This document shows, piece by piece, positions 1 through 10,841 of a DNA stretch of 64,000 bases; the stretch's first letter is position 1, and every line of letters starts with the position of its first letter. The notes beneath the pieces were generated by a model, which did no database searches, had not been told where the DNA came from, and saw only the letters and a list, made by a program, of their open reading frames with translations. Both the position numbers and the translations under genes were made by a program. This DNA is from Furcasterigmium furcatum (Eukaryota > Ascomycota > Sordariomycetes > Glomerellales > Plectosphaerellaceae), in assembly GCA_001599815.1 (NCBI GenBank), contig BCIA01000001.1:1802934-1866933 (forward strand). Direction: 5' to 3'.

Positions 1-1028
1 GCTTAGTACGGGGGCATACGGTTGGGTGAACCTGTTCCGTCATCACCTTGATTTCTCCTTTCCAGCCTTTCAGTTTGGCTCGGGCAGTAACTTTTCCATT
101 TACCCCTCCACCAGCACCCGCCGGGTCTCACTGCATACTGTTCAGAGCCCTGCCCGCATCTCAGGGGGCTGAACATGCTGACCGATGGCGCTATATCTGC
201 TGCGCCAAGCTGCCACGAGGCGCTGGCCAGGGGCTCGTCCACCAATCCTCAGCGGTTCCTTGCAGCTCACCGACCGTTAACCAGTCCGGCCGCCACCCCT
301 CGACGCACCATCAGCAGCGTCGGAACAAAGGCGGTGACACAACCAGGTGAGGGACAATGTAGATGGCCGCGAGGTCTGATATTGTTCTTGCGGCCGACGT
401 GGTCGAGAAGCATCCAGCACCATTCTCGAACGACAAACCATCCACGATTCCGAGTCCCTTGCATCCATCCCTCGGGCTCCAAACTCACTTGTCCGTTTTC
501 ACGACGCTCCAGAACTGACTGACCATGGAAACGGCACAGACGGGGAGCCTCAAGTTATGAGACGAAACCCACAGCTGTCGGCATCCACTGACGTGACGTG
601 TTAGGGGACAGCCGGCCGGTAGCTACTGTACGCTACTTGAGACTACTCACTTATCAGATCATGGCATTGCCTGCACGACGTTCCTGATTTACCCGGACTG
701 ATCCGCGATGATCTGCAAGAAAAAAGAAGTCTCTGCGTCATGCGTAATTCTGGGCAGATCCCCTCTCCCTGACTGAGATCACGGCCATATCAATGCATTC
801 GCATGCACCTGCCCTGCAGTGCACCGCAAGAATTCCCGTCACAGCGAGCGGGCGTGCGCTGATAGGGCTGGAGGGGTTGGGCTATGCCGGAATCGGGAGG
901 TGATGGAAAGCCTTCGCATTGAGACAGAGATGGCTTCTGAGGATCCCCTGTCAAACATCGAGATCTGGCGAAATCCGCGAGACCGCGCCCCCTGAAACCG
1001 ATCTCCCGCCGAACGCCCGAGCCGAGTC
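1..1028. other. No supported gene; downstream flank of nicotinamidase
   Basis: Short open frames on both strands overlap each other, have no family resemblance and no convincing splice structure. A CTTATC (GATA-type) hexamer lies at 650-655. I see nothing else. Confidence 0.5.
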
Positions 1029-1838
1029 TCACGATCCGGTGCTCTCGCCGGTCACCCTCCGGACCTCCGACCCTGAGAAACTGACAACTCTGACCCCCGC
1101 CTGCTCGAGCTCCGCCTTGCAGTCCTCCCACCCACTCGGGTCGACGCACCGCGTGCCCTCTTCCACGATGTACACCTTGAAGCCCTCCTTGACGGCGTCC
1201 ACCGCCGTGCACTTGACGCAGTAGTCGCCCGCCAGCCCGACGACGTACACGTCCGTCACGCCCGCCTGCTTGAGCCGCCCGGACAGGCCGCTATCCGCGA
1301 CGCGGGGTTGCTCGAAGGGGTCATAAAATGCGCTGTACATCTCCACTTCCCGTGTCTGACCCTTCTCGACGACCTCGTCCAGGAGCGATTTGTCCAGCTC
1401 GGGGACCAGCTTCGCCCCGTCCGTTCTCTGGACGCAGTGCACCGGCCACAGACGCGACGTGTACGTCTCATCCTTGTTATGGGGGTTGACGATCTCGGTC
1501 GTGGAGGTGAACGGCTCGGCGCCCTCGTGGTTTGCGGCGAAGGAGATGTGATCTGTGGGGTGCCAGTCCTTGGTTGCGATCTTGGTCTTGAAGGGGCTCT
1601 TGAGCAAGGCGTTGACTATGGGCGCGATGTCGCGGCCGTCCGTGACTGCCAGGGAACCATTCTGCAAGTGTCAGGGATGAATGCATCACTAGTTCACGGC
1701 TTGAGTGCGCCGGCGACGCATTGCATGCCGTATTCCACGAAGATGGGATGAACGGGAGGGCACATGACGTACGGGTGGGCAGAAGTCTTCTTGAAAGTCG
1801 ACAACGATGAGGGCCGGCGCAAAGGTTTGGGAGCTCAT
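1029..1838 (-). CDS. PNC1: Nicotinamidase (PNC1 family, isochorismatase fold)
   Basis: This enzyme hydrolyses nicotinamide to nicotinic acid and ammonia in the NAD+ salvage pathway. There are two exons on the minus strand, 1838-1773 and 1661-1029, with a 111-nt intron (GTACGT..TTGCAG), giving 232 residues. The first exon supplies the IVVDFQEDF motif with catalytic Asp14. The second has TKDWHPTDH, with putative metal ligands Asp54 and His56, then WPVHC with His97, and the nucleophile Cys170 in GLAGDYCVK. Lys122 fits the third member of the triad. These positions follow yeast Pnc1 (D8, K122, C167; metal D51, H53, H94). The first exon is required: without it the protein lacks the catalytic Asp. 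It diverges from the Dabb gene with a 567-bp shared upstream region. Confidence 0.93.
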
Positions 1839-2405
1839 GGTCGTTTCAGGGCAGGAGTTAGCATACGGAGAAAACTGAGATGAGAAAGTAGGGAGGTGTT
1901 GATCTCATGATGTGGGCGAGGATGGATGGATGTCATCAATATCTCGCTCGAGACTCAGGCTAAGAAGCTGCGCCCCGCAAACGGCCAGGAGATCCATGGA
2001 TCTTATCAGCCAAGGCAACCCTACTTATCAGCTACTGTGTGACTCAGGGTCCTTCCCGAGAGCCTATTTGGGCGCCTTTGAAGTTTAGGTAGGTATCCCA
2101 GACAATAAACTCTGGCTGCTTCCTGGGTTTTAGATCGCCTCATCCAGATGCAGGTTCCATAAGGTAACGGAATCCAATCGTGATGCGTCAGCAACTCTGA
2201 ACTCACCTCAGTGATAAGTAAGGCGGGGGTGGGCCTGAATTGAACGGGCGGCAGCTGCACGACCTCACAGGAGGCGTCCCCAATCGCACCTTACGGCGTT
2301 GACTCTCCTGTCAATCTAGGAACAGAAACTCCTCAAACTGCTCCTAACTCCGTTCCTCTCTCGTCACCCGACCGCCCAATAGACGCCTCCTCCTAAACCG
2401 CTACG
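1839..2405. promoter_or_regulatory. Shared divergent promoter of nicotinamidase and Dabb genes, with GATA-type sites
   Basis: The 567 bp between two divergent start codons holds three copies of TGATAAG: two as CTTATCA at 2002-2008 and 2024-2030, and one on the plus strand at 2212-2218. They match the HGATAR site of AreA/NIT2 nitrogen regulators. That the sites are functional is an inference. Confidence 0.45.
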
Positions 2406-2844
2406 ATGGCCCCGATCACTCATATCGTTGCCGTGGGCTTCAAGGACGGCATCTCAGCTGAGAGCATTAAGGAGGTGAGGACATGGCAGTGTCGTTCGTG
2501 GAGATCCACGCTGACAACCAGACGAAGACCGCTGCCGGCTTCTTCAAGCTCAAGGAAACCTGCGTCAACCCAGAGACCCAGAAGCCCTACATCCTCTCCA
2601 TCAAGGGCGGGAGGGACAACTCCCCCGAGGGCCTCCAGGTACGCGATCACCCCGACACCGACGCGCAATCACTTGTTGACTGGCGCAGAACGGCGTTACG
2701 CATGCCTTTGTGGTCGAGTTTGCCAGCGAGGAGGACAGGGACTACTACGTCAGCAAAGATCCCGCCCACAAGGCTTTCGCCCAGGGCCTTGCCGCGTCGG
2801 TTGGCGCCCTCGTGGTCACGGACTTTGCGGACGCCGTTTTCTGA
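2406..2844 (+). CDS. Stress-responsive A/B barrel (Dabb) domain protein
   Basis: Three exons, 2406-2474, 2522-2638 and 2689-2844, all joining in phase 0, give 113 residues. Introns are 47 nt (GTGAGG..ACCAG, with a GCTGAC branch site) and 50 nt (GTACGC..GCAG). The product starts MAPITHIVAVGF and includes KPYILSIKGG, DNSPEGLQ and THAFVVEF followed by DRDYYVSKDPAH, the usual signature of the small dimeric ferredoxin-like Dabb family. Members are cytosolic and linked to stress or to polyketide-type chemistry, but most fungal ones have no proven role. Unspliced reading frames lose the match, so the introns are well supported. Confidence 0.88.
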
Positions 2845-3757
2845 GGAATGGGGGCTCAAATTCTTGGGTGTCATGAGGAGGTGCCAGAGGGTCGTTCTTA
2901 GAACCAATGACAACCATATCGCATCGCTCGAGACTGCCATTGATAGTGTCCACGTACCATGCGCTCGCTACCTGTCGTCTTCCACGGACCCCGCACAATC
3001 CAGATCCCAGTGTCGCATTCTTGCCACTCGATCGCACGATCTGCCACTGGACAGATATTGGCGAGGGAAACATGGCAGTCGTCACAGACAACGTACGATG
3101 GTGGTCGGAGCAGCCTTAAATCTATTCGAGCCGCCGTCATCGAGCAATGTAGTATTAGTATTAGCTTGCGAGGGTAAGACACTGCCGAGGCACATCGCCG
3201 AGCTGGTGGCGCGAGATGCACCGTGTTCTCCCAAACCCCCGGGTGCCACCTCCAATCAAGCCAGGTCCTTTCATCCAAGCACCCCTTGAATCCTCGAATG
3301 CGGCCGGGGGGCGCAGTGATGCCATGTTGGAGGATGCCATCGAAGGATGCCTCGGCTTGCGATACCCCGCGTTGGCTTCGGTGAATGCCCATTCAGGAGG
3401 GAATTTGCCCCCCACCGAATCAGTTCCAGCGGCGACGTGCAGCGCATCAGGAAGGAAGGATGGCCTGGAATATGCTGGGGTCCACCCCCAAGGGCACTAC
3501 TAGGTACTTACCAGCGTCCGAGTCCCTGCCCTGGCGGGAGCTCGGGGACGGGACCGGTGCATCCCCTAGGAGTTGAGCTTAATAACGACCAACCTCCCGC
3601 GTCGCAGATCGTCGCGACAGCTCCCTCGAGATCCCCATCATTCGGATTTTTCTGTGCGGACTGTCACCCAACGTTGCTTTCACCCGGGTCCCATTCACGC
3701 CCTTCCTCGGTCTAGAAGCTAGCAGTATCATCGACATCGCCAACCGGCATCACCACC
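2845..3757. other. No supported gene; upstream of the flavin monooxygenase
   Basis: Open frames here lack family features and overlap in several frames. The last bases before 3758 (CACCACC) give a good start-codon context for the next gene. Confidence 0.5.
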
Positions 3758-5236
3758 ATGTCCGTCCCCGAGGACCTGGACGTCCTCATCATCGGGGCTG
3801 GTCTCACAGGCATCAACGCCGCTCATGTCCTCCAACAGGAGCTTCCCGGCACCAAATACGCCATTCTCGAAGGCCGGGACATTGTCGGCGGGACCTGGTC
3901 CTTCTGGAAGTATCCTGGATTCCGGTGCGATGCCCTCATGACCACCTTCGGATTCGACTGGCACCCGTGGCCGCACGACGAGCACATCGTCGACGGAAAG
4001 CTCATCGCAAAGTACATCGAAGATGCCATGGAGACGCAGGGCATTGATAAGAACGTCCGCCTGAAGCACCACGTCGTGTCTTCCAGCTGGGACTCCAGCG
4101 AGCACATGTGGACCGTGGTCGTCGACGCCGAGGGACAGGAGAAGATCTTCAGGGCGCCTTGGGTCATGTGGTGCATGGGATACTACGCATACGATCGCGC
4201 CCTCGAGACAACCATCCCCAACATCAGCGAGTTCAAGGGCTCGCTGGTCCATCCGCAGTGGTGGCCCGAGGACCTTGACTGGGCCGGCAAAAAGGTCATC
4301 CTCATCGGATCCGGCGCGACCACGTGGACACTTTTCCCGACGATGGCGGAGACGGCAGGCGAGATCACCGTCTTGCAACGAAGTCCCACCTTCGTCATGC
4401 CCCTGCCGAGAGTAAACATCTTCGACAGGTTCTGGAAGCGCATCATCCCCCTGTGGATGCTTCACTGGATCGCTCGATCCAGGGACTTGCTGCTGGAGAC
4501 CCTCTTCGTATCCTTCCTCATCAACAACCCCAAACTGGGACGCAGACTTCTGTTGTGGAGGGCCAAGATGATGCTGCCCAAGAAGTACCCGGCGGAGGTG
4601 GACTTCAACCCAAGGTACGAGCCCTGGCAGCAGCGCCTCTGCATCGCCGCCGACGGCGACGTCTTCAAGGCGCTGCACAGGCCCAACGCCAAGATCGTGA
4701 CGGACCACATCGAGGCGGTCACCTCGGACGGCATCCGCACGAGGACAGGCAAGTTCCTGCCGGCCGACATCATCGTCACGGCTACCGGTCTGCACATCGA
4801 GTTCTTCGGAAAGTCGGCCGTGAACATCGACGGCGCGCCGCTCAACATCCACGACCACTTCGTCTGGCGAGGCTCCATGCTCGAGGGCGTTCCCAACGCC
4901 GGCCTGATCATGGGCTACGTCAAGGGCTCCTGGACGCCCGGCGCCGACGCCGCGACGCGCATCTTCGTCAAGACCATCAAGAGCGCCCGGACCAAGGGTG
5001 CCGTGGCGGCGATGCCCTATCTCGACGAGGAGACCAAGCGCACGGCGGAGAGGCACATGCCGTTCGAGGCGACGAGCAACTACTTCAAGAGCGCGAAGGA
5101 GCGGATGCCCGTGTCGCTGAACAAGGGCCCGTGGTACGGGCGCATCAATATCGCCGTCGATCGGGCGGCGCTGTGGTTCGGCGATTTGACCGATGGTATG
5201 AGGTTCGAGGTGCCGGAGAAGGACAAGGACGCATGA
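3758..5236 (+). CDS. EthA-type flavin-dependent (Baeyer-Villiger-like) monooxygenase
   Basis: A single uninterrupted 492-residue frame. It has an N-terminal FAD Rossmann motif, LIIGAGLTG (about residues 10-18), the GGTW motif after the second strand, then RCDALMTTFGFDWHPW. A Baeyer-Villiger-like fingerprint FKGSLVHPQWWP (FxGxxxHxxxWP pattern) precedes a second, NADP-type motif, LIGSGATTWT. Length and the IGSGAT motif match the EthA branch of class B flavoprotein monooxygenases (about 490 residues) rather than the longer cyclohexanone type. It should use NADPH and O2 to oxygenate ketones or S/N atoms; the substrate cannot be read. The lack of introns stands out in this window. No partner enzyme lies next to it. 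Confidence 0.88.
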   Translation: MSVPEDLDVLIIGAGLTGINAAHVLQQELPGTKYAILEGRDIVGGTWSFWKYPGFRCDALMTTFGFDWHPWPHDEHIVDGKLIAKYIEDAMETQGIDKNVRLKHHVVSSSWDSSEHMWTVVVDAEGQEKIFRAPWVMWCMGYYAYDRALETTIPNISEFKGSLVHPQWWPEDLDWAGKKVILIGSGATTWTLFPTMAETAGEITVLQRSPTFVMPLPRVNIFDRFWKRIIPLWMLHWIARSRDLLLETLFVSFLINNPKLGRRLLLWRAKMMLPKKYPAEVDFNPRYEPWQQRLCIAADGDVFKALHRPNAKIVTDHIEAVTSDGIRTRTGKFLPADIIVTATGLHIEFFGKSAVNIDGAPLNIHDHFVWRGSMLEGVPNAGLIMGYVKGSWTPGADAATRIFVKTIKSARTKGAVAAMPYLDEETKRTAERHMPFEATSNYFKSAKERMPVSLNKGPWYGRINIAVDRAALWFGDLTDGMRFEVPEKDKDA

Positions 5237-5670
5237 GGCAGGCCATCGTGTATGAGTTGGGGGAGGTTGAAGTTCACTTATAATGATTACGCCTGGCTCG
5301 GCGTCAGCTTACAGCCCATGTATGAATGACGGACAATGTTGCTATTTTCCACCTTTGCAGGGGCTTACAGCCTGTCTCCATACCTACGATCTCACATCGA
5401 TCGTCATCAGTGGGTTCGGCGGTGGTGCTGACAGAGGACCCATTGCCAGAAAGAGCATTCTCTTCGCAGAGTCCCTGAAAGTACATGATTCGCGGAGATA
5501 GTGTGCATCCACGAGATCTAGGCCTCCAAGGTGCAGTTACTAGATTGGGGGCCAGCTGAACTCGAGCGGGGCGTGATGGCCTCATCCATCCAGCAACTAC
5601 TACTTCAGGCCTGTTGCCCCTCTGTCAAGGGCCGTAGATCTTGGCATCCTACATCGCCAAGGTTGTACCG
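5237..5670. other. No supported gene
   Basis: This lies between two plus-strand genes. An in-frame TAG at 5635-5637 limits upstream extension of the CorA-like gene unless an extra 5' exon exists. Confidence 0.45.
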
Positions 5671-7062
5671 ATGGAGGGTCTTGAGCATATCTCGCGAGGA
5701 CTCTTTGAGTCTACCCAAGAGTTTCGTGCACCACCGCCGAAAGAACTCTACGACACTTTTGAGATCACTCAGAGCGGTGCTTATCTCGCTCAACTCCCAG
5801 AGCCTGATCTCACAGCGTGGGCAGTGCGGCCTACCATCCAAGATGAGAAGGCATCGTCCACGGCTCTCAAGCTGGTCCGGATCTACCGCAACCTGGACGT
5901 CTCCCTTAACATCTCCAAGTCGGCCTTCACAAGCATATTCTCGGCCATGCGCGCAGACCCGTCAGTCTTATACATGATCTGCCGCGACTACGACGGCTTC
6001 CACGAGTACAGCGTCTCCAACACCGCCAGGAATGAGACATATCTCCCCACCCGCTTCGTCGGGACTCCCATCCACGCCGTGCTCTGGACCTTCAACCCCG
6101 CCACCTCAACGACGCTGGCCCTCTTCATCAACCGCCGCCGCGACACCTTCACCGGCTTCTGCCAGGTCCTCTCCGCCTTCGCCGAGTGCATCCACACCCC
6201 TCACATCCTCTGCTTCGCCATCGCCCTGCACCAGCTCCACTGGTTCGACGTCCAGACCGGCCAGGGCGAGCTGCCCATCATCCGCCGCATCGAGGAGCGC
6301 ACAGGCTACGGCCCGAACCGCACGAAACCAGACGGGACGCCATGGCATAAGCTGCAGCTGACGCAGCTGAACCTCGGCATCGACGAGATCACGGAGTGGT
6401 CCCAGTCCATAGGGGAGGTGGCGGGGAACTTCGCGAATAAGCTGCGGCACCAGCATGTTGCCGGCCAGCTGCTCGATGCGCTCATGGCCGCAAGATGCGC
6501 CGGGGGAGAGGCATCGGGCATACCAGAGGGCCCAGCGAGGGAACGCTACGATAGGAGTATGGATACCCTGAGCGAGGCCGTCCCGAGCATCAAGCGACAC
6601 ATGGAGACGTATGCCGAGTTTTTGAAATACCTGCAAGACCGCGCCGAGCGGCTCTCCGGTGTAGTGAGTTTGCCCTCCTCATCTCGCCCCGATTCTTACT
6701 TACACGTACGACTCATCTAGTTGTTTGCGCTTCTCACACACGAAGACGCGGCCGCCGGCGTGACGCTCGCAGCAAAGGCCAAGCGCGACGCCTCGTCCAT
6801 GAAGACCGTGGCCATCATGACCATGGCATTCCTGCCAGCGACGTTCTTCGCGGCGGTATTTTCCATGCCCTCCCTGGAATGGGACAAGCCTGGCGTTGTC
6901 ACTTGGAGTTTCGCCGTCTACTGGGCTCTCACTGTGCCGGTTACGGCGCTGGTCTTTGGGATATGGCTCCTCATAGCCCACAAGAAACGAATAAGGGCGA
7001 GGGTGGAAGCTGCGAGGGGTGCTGAGTTTCTCAAAGAATGGTACAGGAAACCGTCGATGTAA
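5671..7062 (+). CDS. CorA-like membrane protein (fungal Mg2+ transporter-like family)
   Basis: Two exons, 5671-6663 and 6721-7062, separated by a 57-nt intron (GTGAGT..TCTAG), give 444 residues. The long N-terminal part is soluble. The second exon carries the diagnostic C-terminus: KTVAIMTMAFLPATFFAAVF then a second hydrophobic stretch around YWALTVPVTALVFGIWLL, so two membrane helices, followed by a basic tail. Fungal CorA-like proteins have this two-helix end but lack the canonical GMN pore motif, as here, so Mg2+ transport is not proven. The ATG at 5671 is the first in frame after a TAG at 5635; an upstream exon ending in a 5' acceptor (CGTAG) is possible. Confidence 0.8.
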
Positions 7063-7390
7063 TGAGTATCCATGGACTTTAGGGAGTCGGGCAAAGTACC
7101 TGCTTGGTAAATGAACACCCAGCCAATGGTCATCACGCTTGGGGAGGTATTCCCTGACGACATCCATACACCGCACGCACTGGTTGGAAACCACCACAAG
7201 GCAGCACTTGTTGAAACTGTTAAAACGCTGTCTATGGTATCTCGTTCGTGACCCCGTCCCATGTGATGCAGCCCATGTGATGCGGCGAGATATAGACTCG
7301 TCAGCGCTTGCTGCTAAACTCCGACCCTAAATGCAAGTCTTTATAAAACTGCTGGCTCTACGAGACGTCCGCCAATAAATGCGCCGATGC
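7063..7390. other. Convergent intergenic region, nothing recognised
   Basis: Lies between the ends of two convergent genes. No coding or RNA signal seen. Confidence 0.45.
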
Positions 7391-8756
7391 TCAGCGCTTC
7401 AGGGGCGTCTGAACCTTCATCTGCACCCGTCTCACCTTCATGAACATGGAGCGGTTGTCGAACGTCTTGCTCTTCGGGTCCCAATGGGACCAGACGTCGA
7501 CGAGCACGAAGCCCTTGGAGGTCTCGATCTCCACGAAGCCAGAAACACTGATGGATCCTCGCGGCGGGTAATCCTTGGTCGACCTCCAGGTTTGCGCCAG
7601 TTTCCTGCGAAACGCTATCCAGGGTCCGCTGGACATTTCCCTGGAGCCTTCGACGTGAGACATGGCCATGTCCTTGAGGAATTTGGTGCGTCCTCCGCTC
7701 ACGGGGTCGTTAGATTGTCTCTCGCTGGCCGTCTTGTTCAGGGCGTTATCGGCACCAGTGTCAGCCGGTGTGCCGTCGAACGTCTGGCGGCCAGGGGCAG
7801 GGAGGTTCGAGGCGCCGGCCAACGTCGGGGGGCGGGGTTGCGAAGGCTGGGAGTCCGATGCTGACGAGAATCCCATGCTTCTCTTGACCTCGGCCCAGTG
7901 CTGCTTGACCATTGCTGATGTAAACGCCCAACTCGATTCGGCCATTGCGGTGGGCCACAAGATCTTGTTGGTGCGCTGAACAGTGAGAGAGTCGATGGGC
8001 TCTGAGGCCCACGAGACTCCTTCGTCGTCGATCAGGATGCTATTCGTCGTTAGTACGTACCCACGCAGAGCCACGAAGAATGCATACCCTCGATGCTCAA
8101 ATGTCGGCGCAGGTCTATAGGGGAAGTCTATATCCAGCCAGTACCGTCTCAGGGTCATGTTGGAGCCGATGCGGGCTTTAAGGACGGGATGGCTCGAGAC
8201 TGCGCGCCTGACCTGGTCGGCAAGGTCGTCTAAACATGGTAAGTAGCTGCCGCTCCGTCACGGTTTTGGGAAGGCTTGCTCACTCCGTATTCTCTCTTGG
8301 AGATCTTTGTCCTTGCTGATCTCTCCAAACTTCTTCCATTCCGGATCAGTCGCTTTATAGCCCACGGCATCGATCTTCTGGGTGGTGAACGGAAAGGGGA
8401 TGAATATAGAGGAATCCTCCTCATTCATCTCCTGTGCGAGTTCCCGCTTCTCCTTGTGTGACAGTGACGCATATTCGTTCTCGAGATGCCTAATCAGAGG
8501 ACTAATGACTGTCGATGTGTAGAGATGCCAGCAGCCATAGCCGACACAGCCGCCGATGGCGAGGGATCTGCGAAACAAACGGTCAGAATCGTGCCACATG
8601 CAAGTATCAAGATGGAAAATCGTACCGAAGCACATTCTTCCGCCTGTAGAACCGCACCCGCTGAATGATGACCTGTTGCCCGGATTCCGAACCTTGCTGC
8701 GCGGCAAGGCGGGCGGCGCGTACCCCAGGGGGCTGCCAGAATAGCCTTCTAAACAT
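7391..8756 (-). CDS. Unrecognised membrane-anchored protein, possibly mitochondrial
   Basis: I do not recognise the family. Four exons on the minus strand, 8756-8626, 8567-8284, 8229-8088 and 8039-7391, join in phase to 401 residues. The introns are 58, 54 and 48 nt; the last has a perfect branch site (GTACTAAC) but is itself stop-free and a multiple of three, so it could be read through. The first exon is Arg-rich with few acidic residues (MFRRLFWQPP, then RVRFYRRK), like a mitochondrial presequence. It is followed by one hydrophobic segment, about residues 45-68. The middle has a conserved-looking block RYWLDIDFPYRPAP. The region from about residue 230 is Pro/Ser-rich, and the C-terminus is again ordered and basic. 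The mitochondrial location is an inference. Confidence 0.72.
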
Positions 8757-9371
8757 GACCCCAGAGGAGAAACGGTACGTCGGTATCTTTCGGCTCGTGG
8801 CAAGCAGAGTGAGGTAGATGGCGGGTGTTCCAGGGATTTGACCGGAGGGGCGAAGTCGCGACTTCCGGCCGGCCGATCGAAAGGCGGTTGATGGTGGTGC
8901 TCGCTCGAGAAGTAGAATGATCTACCAGACAGTAGGATGTTGAAGATGAATACCGAGGAGAACAAACGAAAGAGGAGACGCTACGAAATGGATGTGGTGG
9001 CAGAAGTTGTCGGACTGGTTGTGCAACCTGATCATTCTGTTCTGGTGGCTCAACAACGTCGATCCGGTTCGCAGGGTCCAGCCGCCGATGCCAAGAATTT
9101 GGCTTATCGGACTACAGTGCGGGGTGATAAGACGTGTGCCAGAACAAATACCGCCACAGTGCGAGTGGCATGCCCGGAACAACGCCTGCGCCGAATCACC
9201 GTGGTGGAACCTGGAACCTGGGACCGAGCAGGCATCGAGAAAGGGCCACTCCAGCTGGGAGCTTCATCAACAACCGCCACCTCTCGAATCACCACGGGTC
9301 ATCGAATCAAGACGGTTCCGGATCTGTCTTCAACAACCTTCCCTAGAGCTCGACGTGACCCACGAGCCGCC
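8757..9371. other. Divergent promoter region between unrecognised membrane protein and Vps3844 gene
   Basis: 615 bp between two divergent starts. No TATA-like box or known operator stands out. Confidence 0.4.
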
Positions 9372-10539
9372 ATGAAGTTCTCCCTGGGCGTCGCCGCGGC
9401 CCTGGCAGGCTTCGCGTCCGCCGCCGCGCAGCTCCAGCCCGCGGCCGTCTACATCATGTCCCAGTCGCCGGACTCGACACCGGAATTGGGACGCGCCGTC
9501 GCCAACCTCATCTTCCTGCAGCGACTTGCATCTGGAGCCGACGCCGGCTCGCTGAAAGATTACCCCGAGGACGCTCTCGAGAGCGCCATCCGCAGCATCA
9601 ACACCTATGGCAAGCAGCCCCAGGCGCTGTTCCAGGATGCCGCGCAGCAGCCCTCCCAGCTCCTCATCATGCTTGAGGGCATCACCGCCGACAACCACAA
9701 GATGCTGGAACAGGCTCTGGCGAAGGTGAAGCCGGCATTCCAGGTCAAGGACACGCCCAGGTCAGCTGCGCACGAGAGCTTCGTAGAGGACCTCTCCTCT
9801 GTCGGTGTTGTGCAGACCGGGTGCAGCCTGGACCGCGCCATCAACCCGACCGAGAAGGGATGCTGGAGCGGCAAGTCTTCCGTTGCTCTGTACGATCTCA
9901 AGAAGGTAGGAGACAGACCCTCTGCATTATTACAAGGCGACCGCTCACGTAGACTAGGACCCCAAGGTCGCCCAGTCCCTCGCCGACAACATCTCGCACC
10001 TCGTGAAGCTCGCCGCCGCCGGCGACATGGACACCACCCTCGTCCTCATCCCCGAGTCCACACGCGAATCCCAGTTCAAGTCCTGGCCGCCCGTCTCCCA
10101 GCTCTCCCGCCGCCAGATCGCCGAAGAGGTCATGACCGAGGTCGACGAAGCGGCGCCCACTTCCCCCTCGACGTCTTCCAAGACCGGCCCCTTCGTGATC
10201 AGCGCCAAGGACTCCACCATTCCCGCCTGCTTCAAGTCCGAGTCAGCCTGCATTACGGCCACCGGCAACTGCTCCGGCCATGGCGACTGCGTGAACAAGT
10301 ACCCCAAGGCCGGCGAGGGCAAGGAGTGCATCTTCTGCCAATGCAAGCAGGCACCTAAGGGAGTCTTCTGGGGCGGTGCCTCGTGCAGCAAGAGGGACGT
10401 GAGCGTTCCGTTCTGGCTGTTCGTGAGCCTGGGATTGGGCCTGATCGGAATCATATCTTTCGCGGTCACCCTCCTCTTCAACGTCGGCGAGGAGACGCTG
10501 CCGGGAGTCATCGGCGCTGGCGTGTCAAAGTCGAAGTAG
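9372..10539 (+). CDS. Vps3844 (DUF3844) domain endomembrane protein
   Basis: Two exons, 9372-9905 and 9958-10539, with a 52-nt intron, give 371 residues. The N-terminus is a clear signal peptide (MKFSLGVAAALAGFASAAAA-type). A large luminal region follows. The C-terminal third has a Cys-rich EGF-like stretch (CFKSESAC, GNCSGHGDC, CIFCQC, ASCSKRD), then one membrane helix around VPFWLFVSLGLGLIGIISFA and a short cytosolic tail ending KSK. This order is that of the fungal Vps3844/DUF3844 family, implicated in vacuolar sorting or the ER. It is predicted to be a type I membrane protein. A KxK-like tail could serve ER retrieval, which is an inference. Confidence 0.85.
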
Positions 10540-10841
10540 GAACGTCGTCGTTGAGATGAACGTTGGCCCGCGGCCAGGCCGCGCCGATTTGGTTCGGGAT
10601 TCATGATACGCCGCCGGGGCGGGGGAGCTCGTAATAGGGAGGGAACAAGCGAGCTCGTTGGTCTGTACCATACATCAAGGGTGTGTTCACTAGCGGCGTT
10701 GCAATGGGAACGTCTGCCCTCTGACATGGAGGGTATTTCTTTACTTTAGTCATAGAGCACTCGAATCGAATTTGTATGATCACCAGCGGGCCGCCGCCAG
10801 CACGCCTCGGGATGCAATTTCAGGGGTATCAAATGTTCCAT
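10540..10841. other. Convergent intergenic region, nothing recognised
   Basis: Lies between two convergent stop codons. No feature recognised. Confidence 0.4.

Noticed and set aside
3728..5056. 442-codon frame antisense to the flavin monooxygenase
   Set aside because: Shadow frame; the sense frame has all FAD and NADP motifs.
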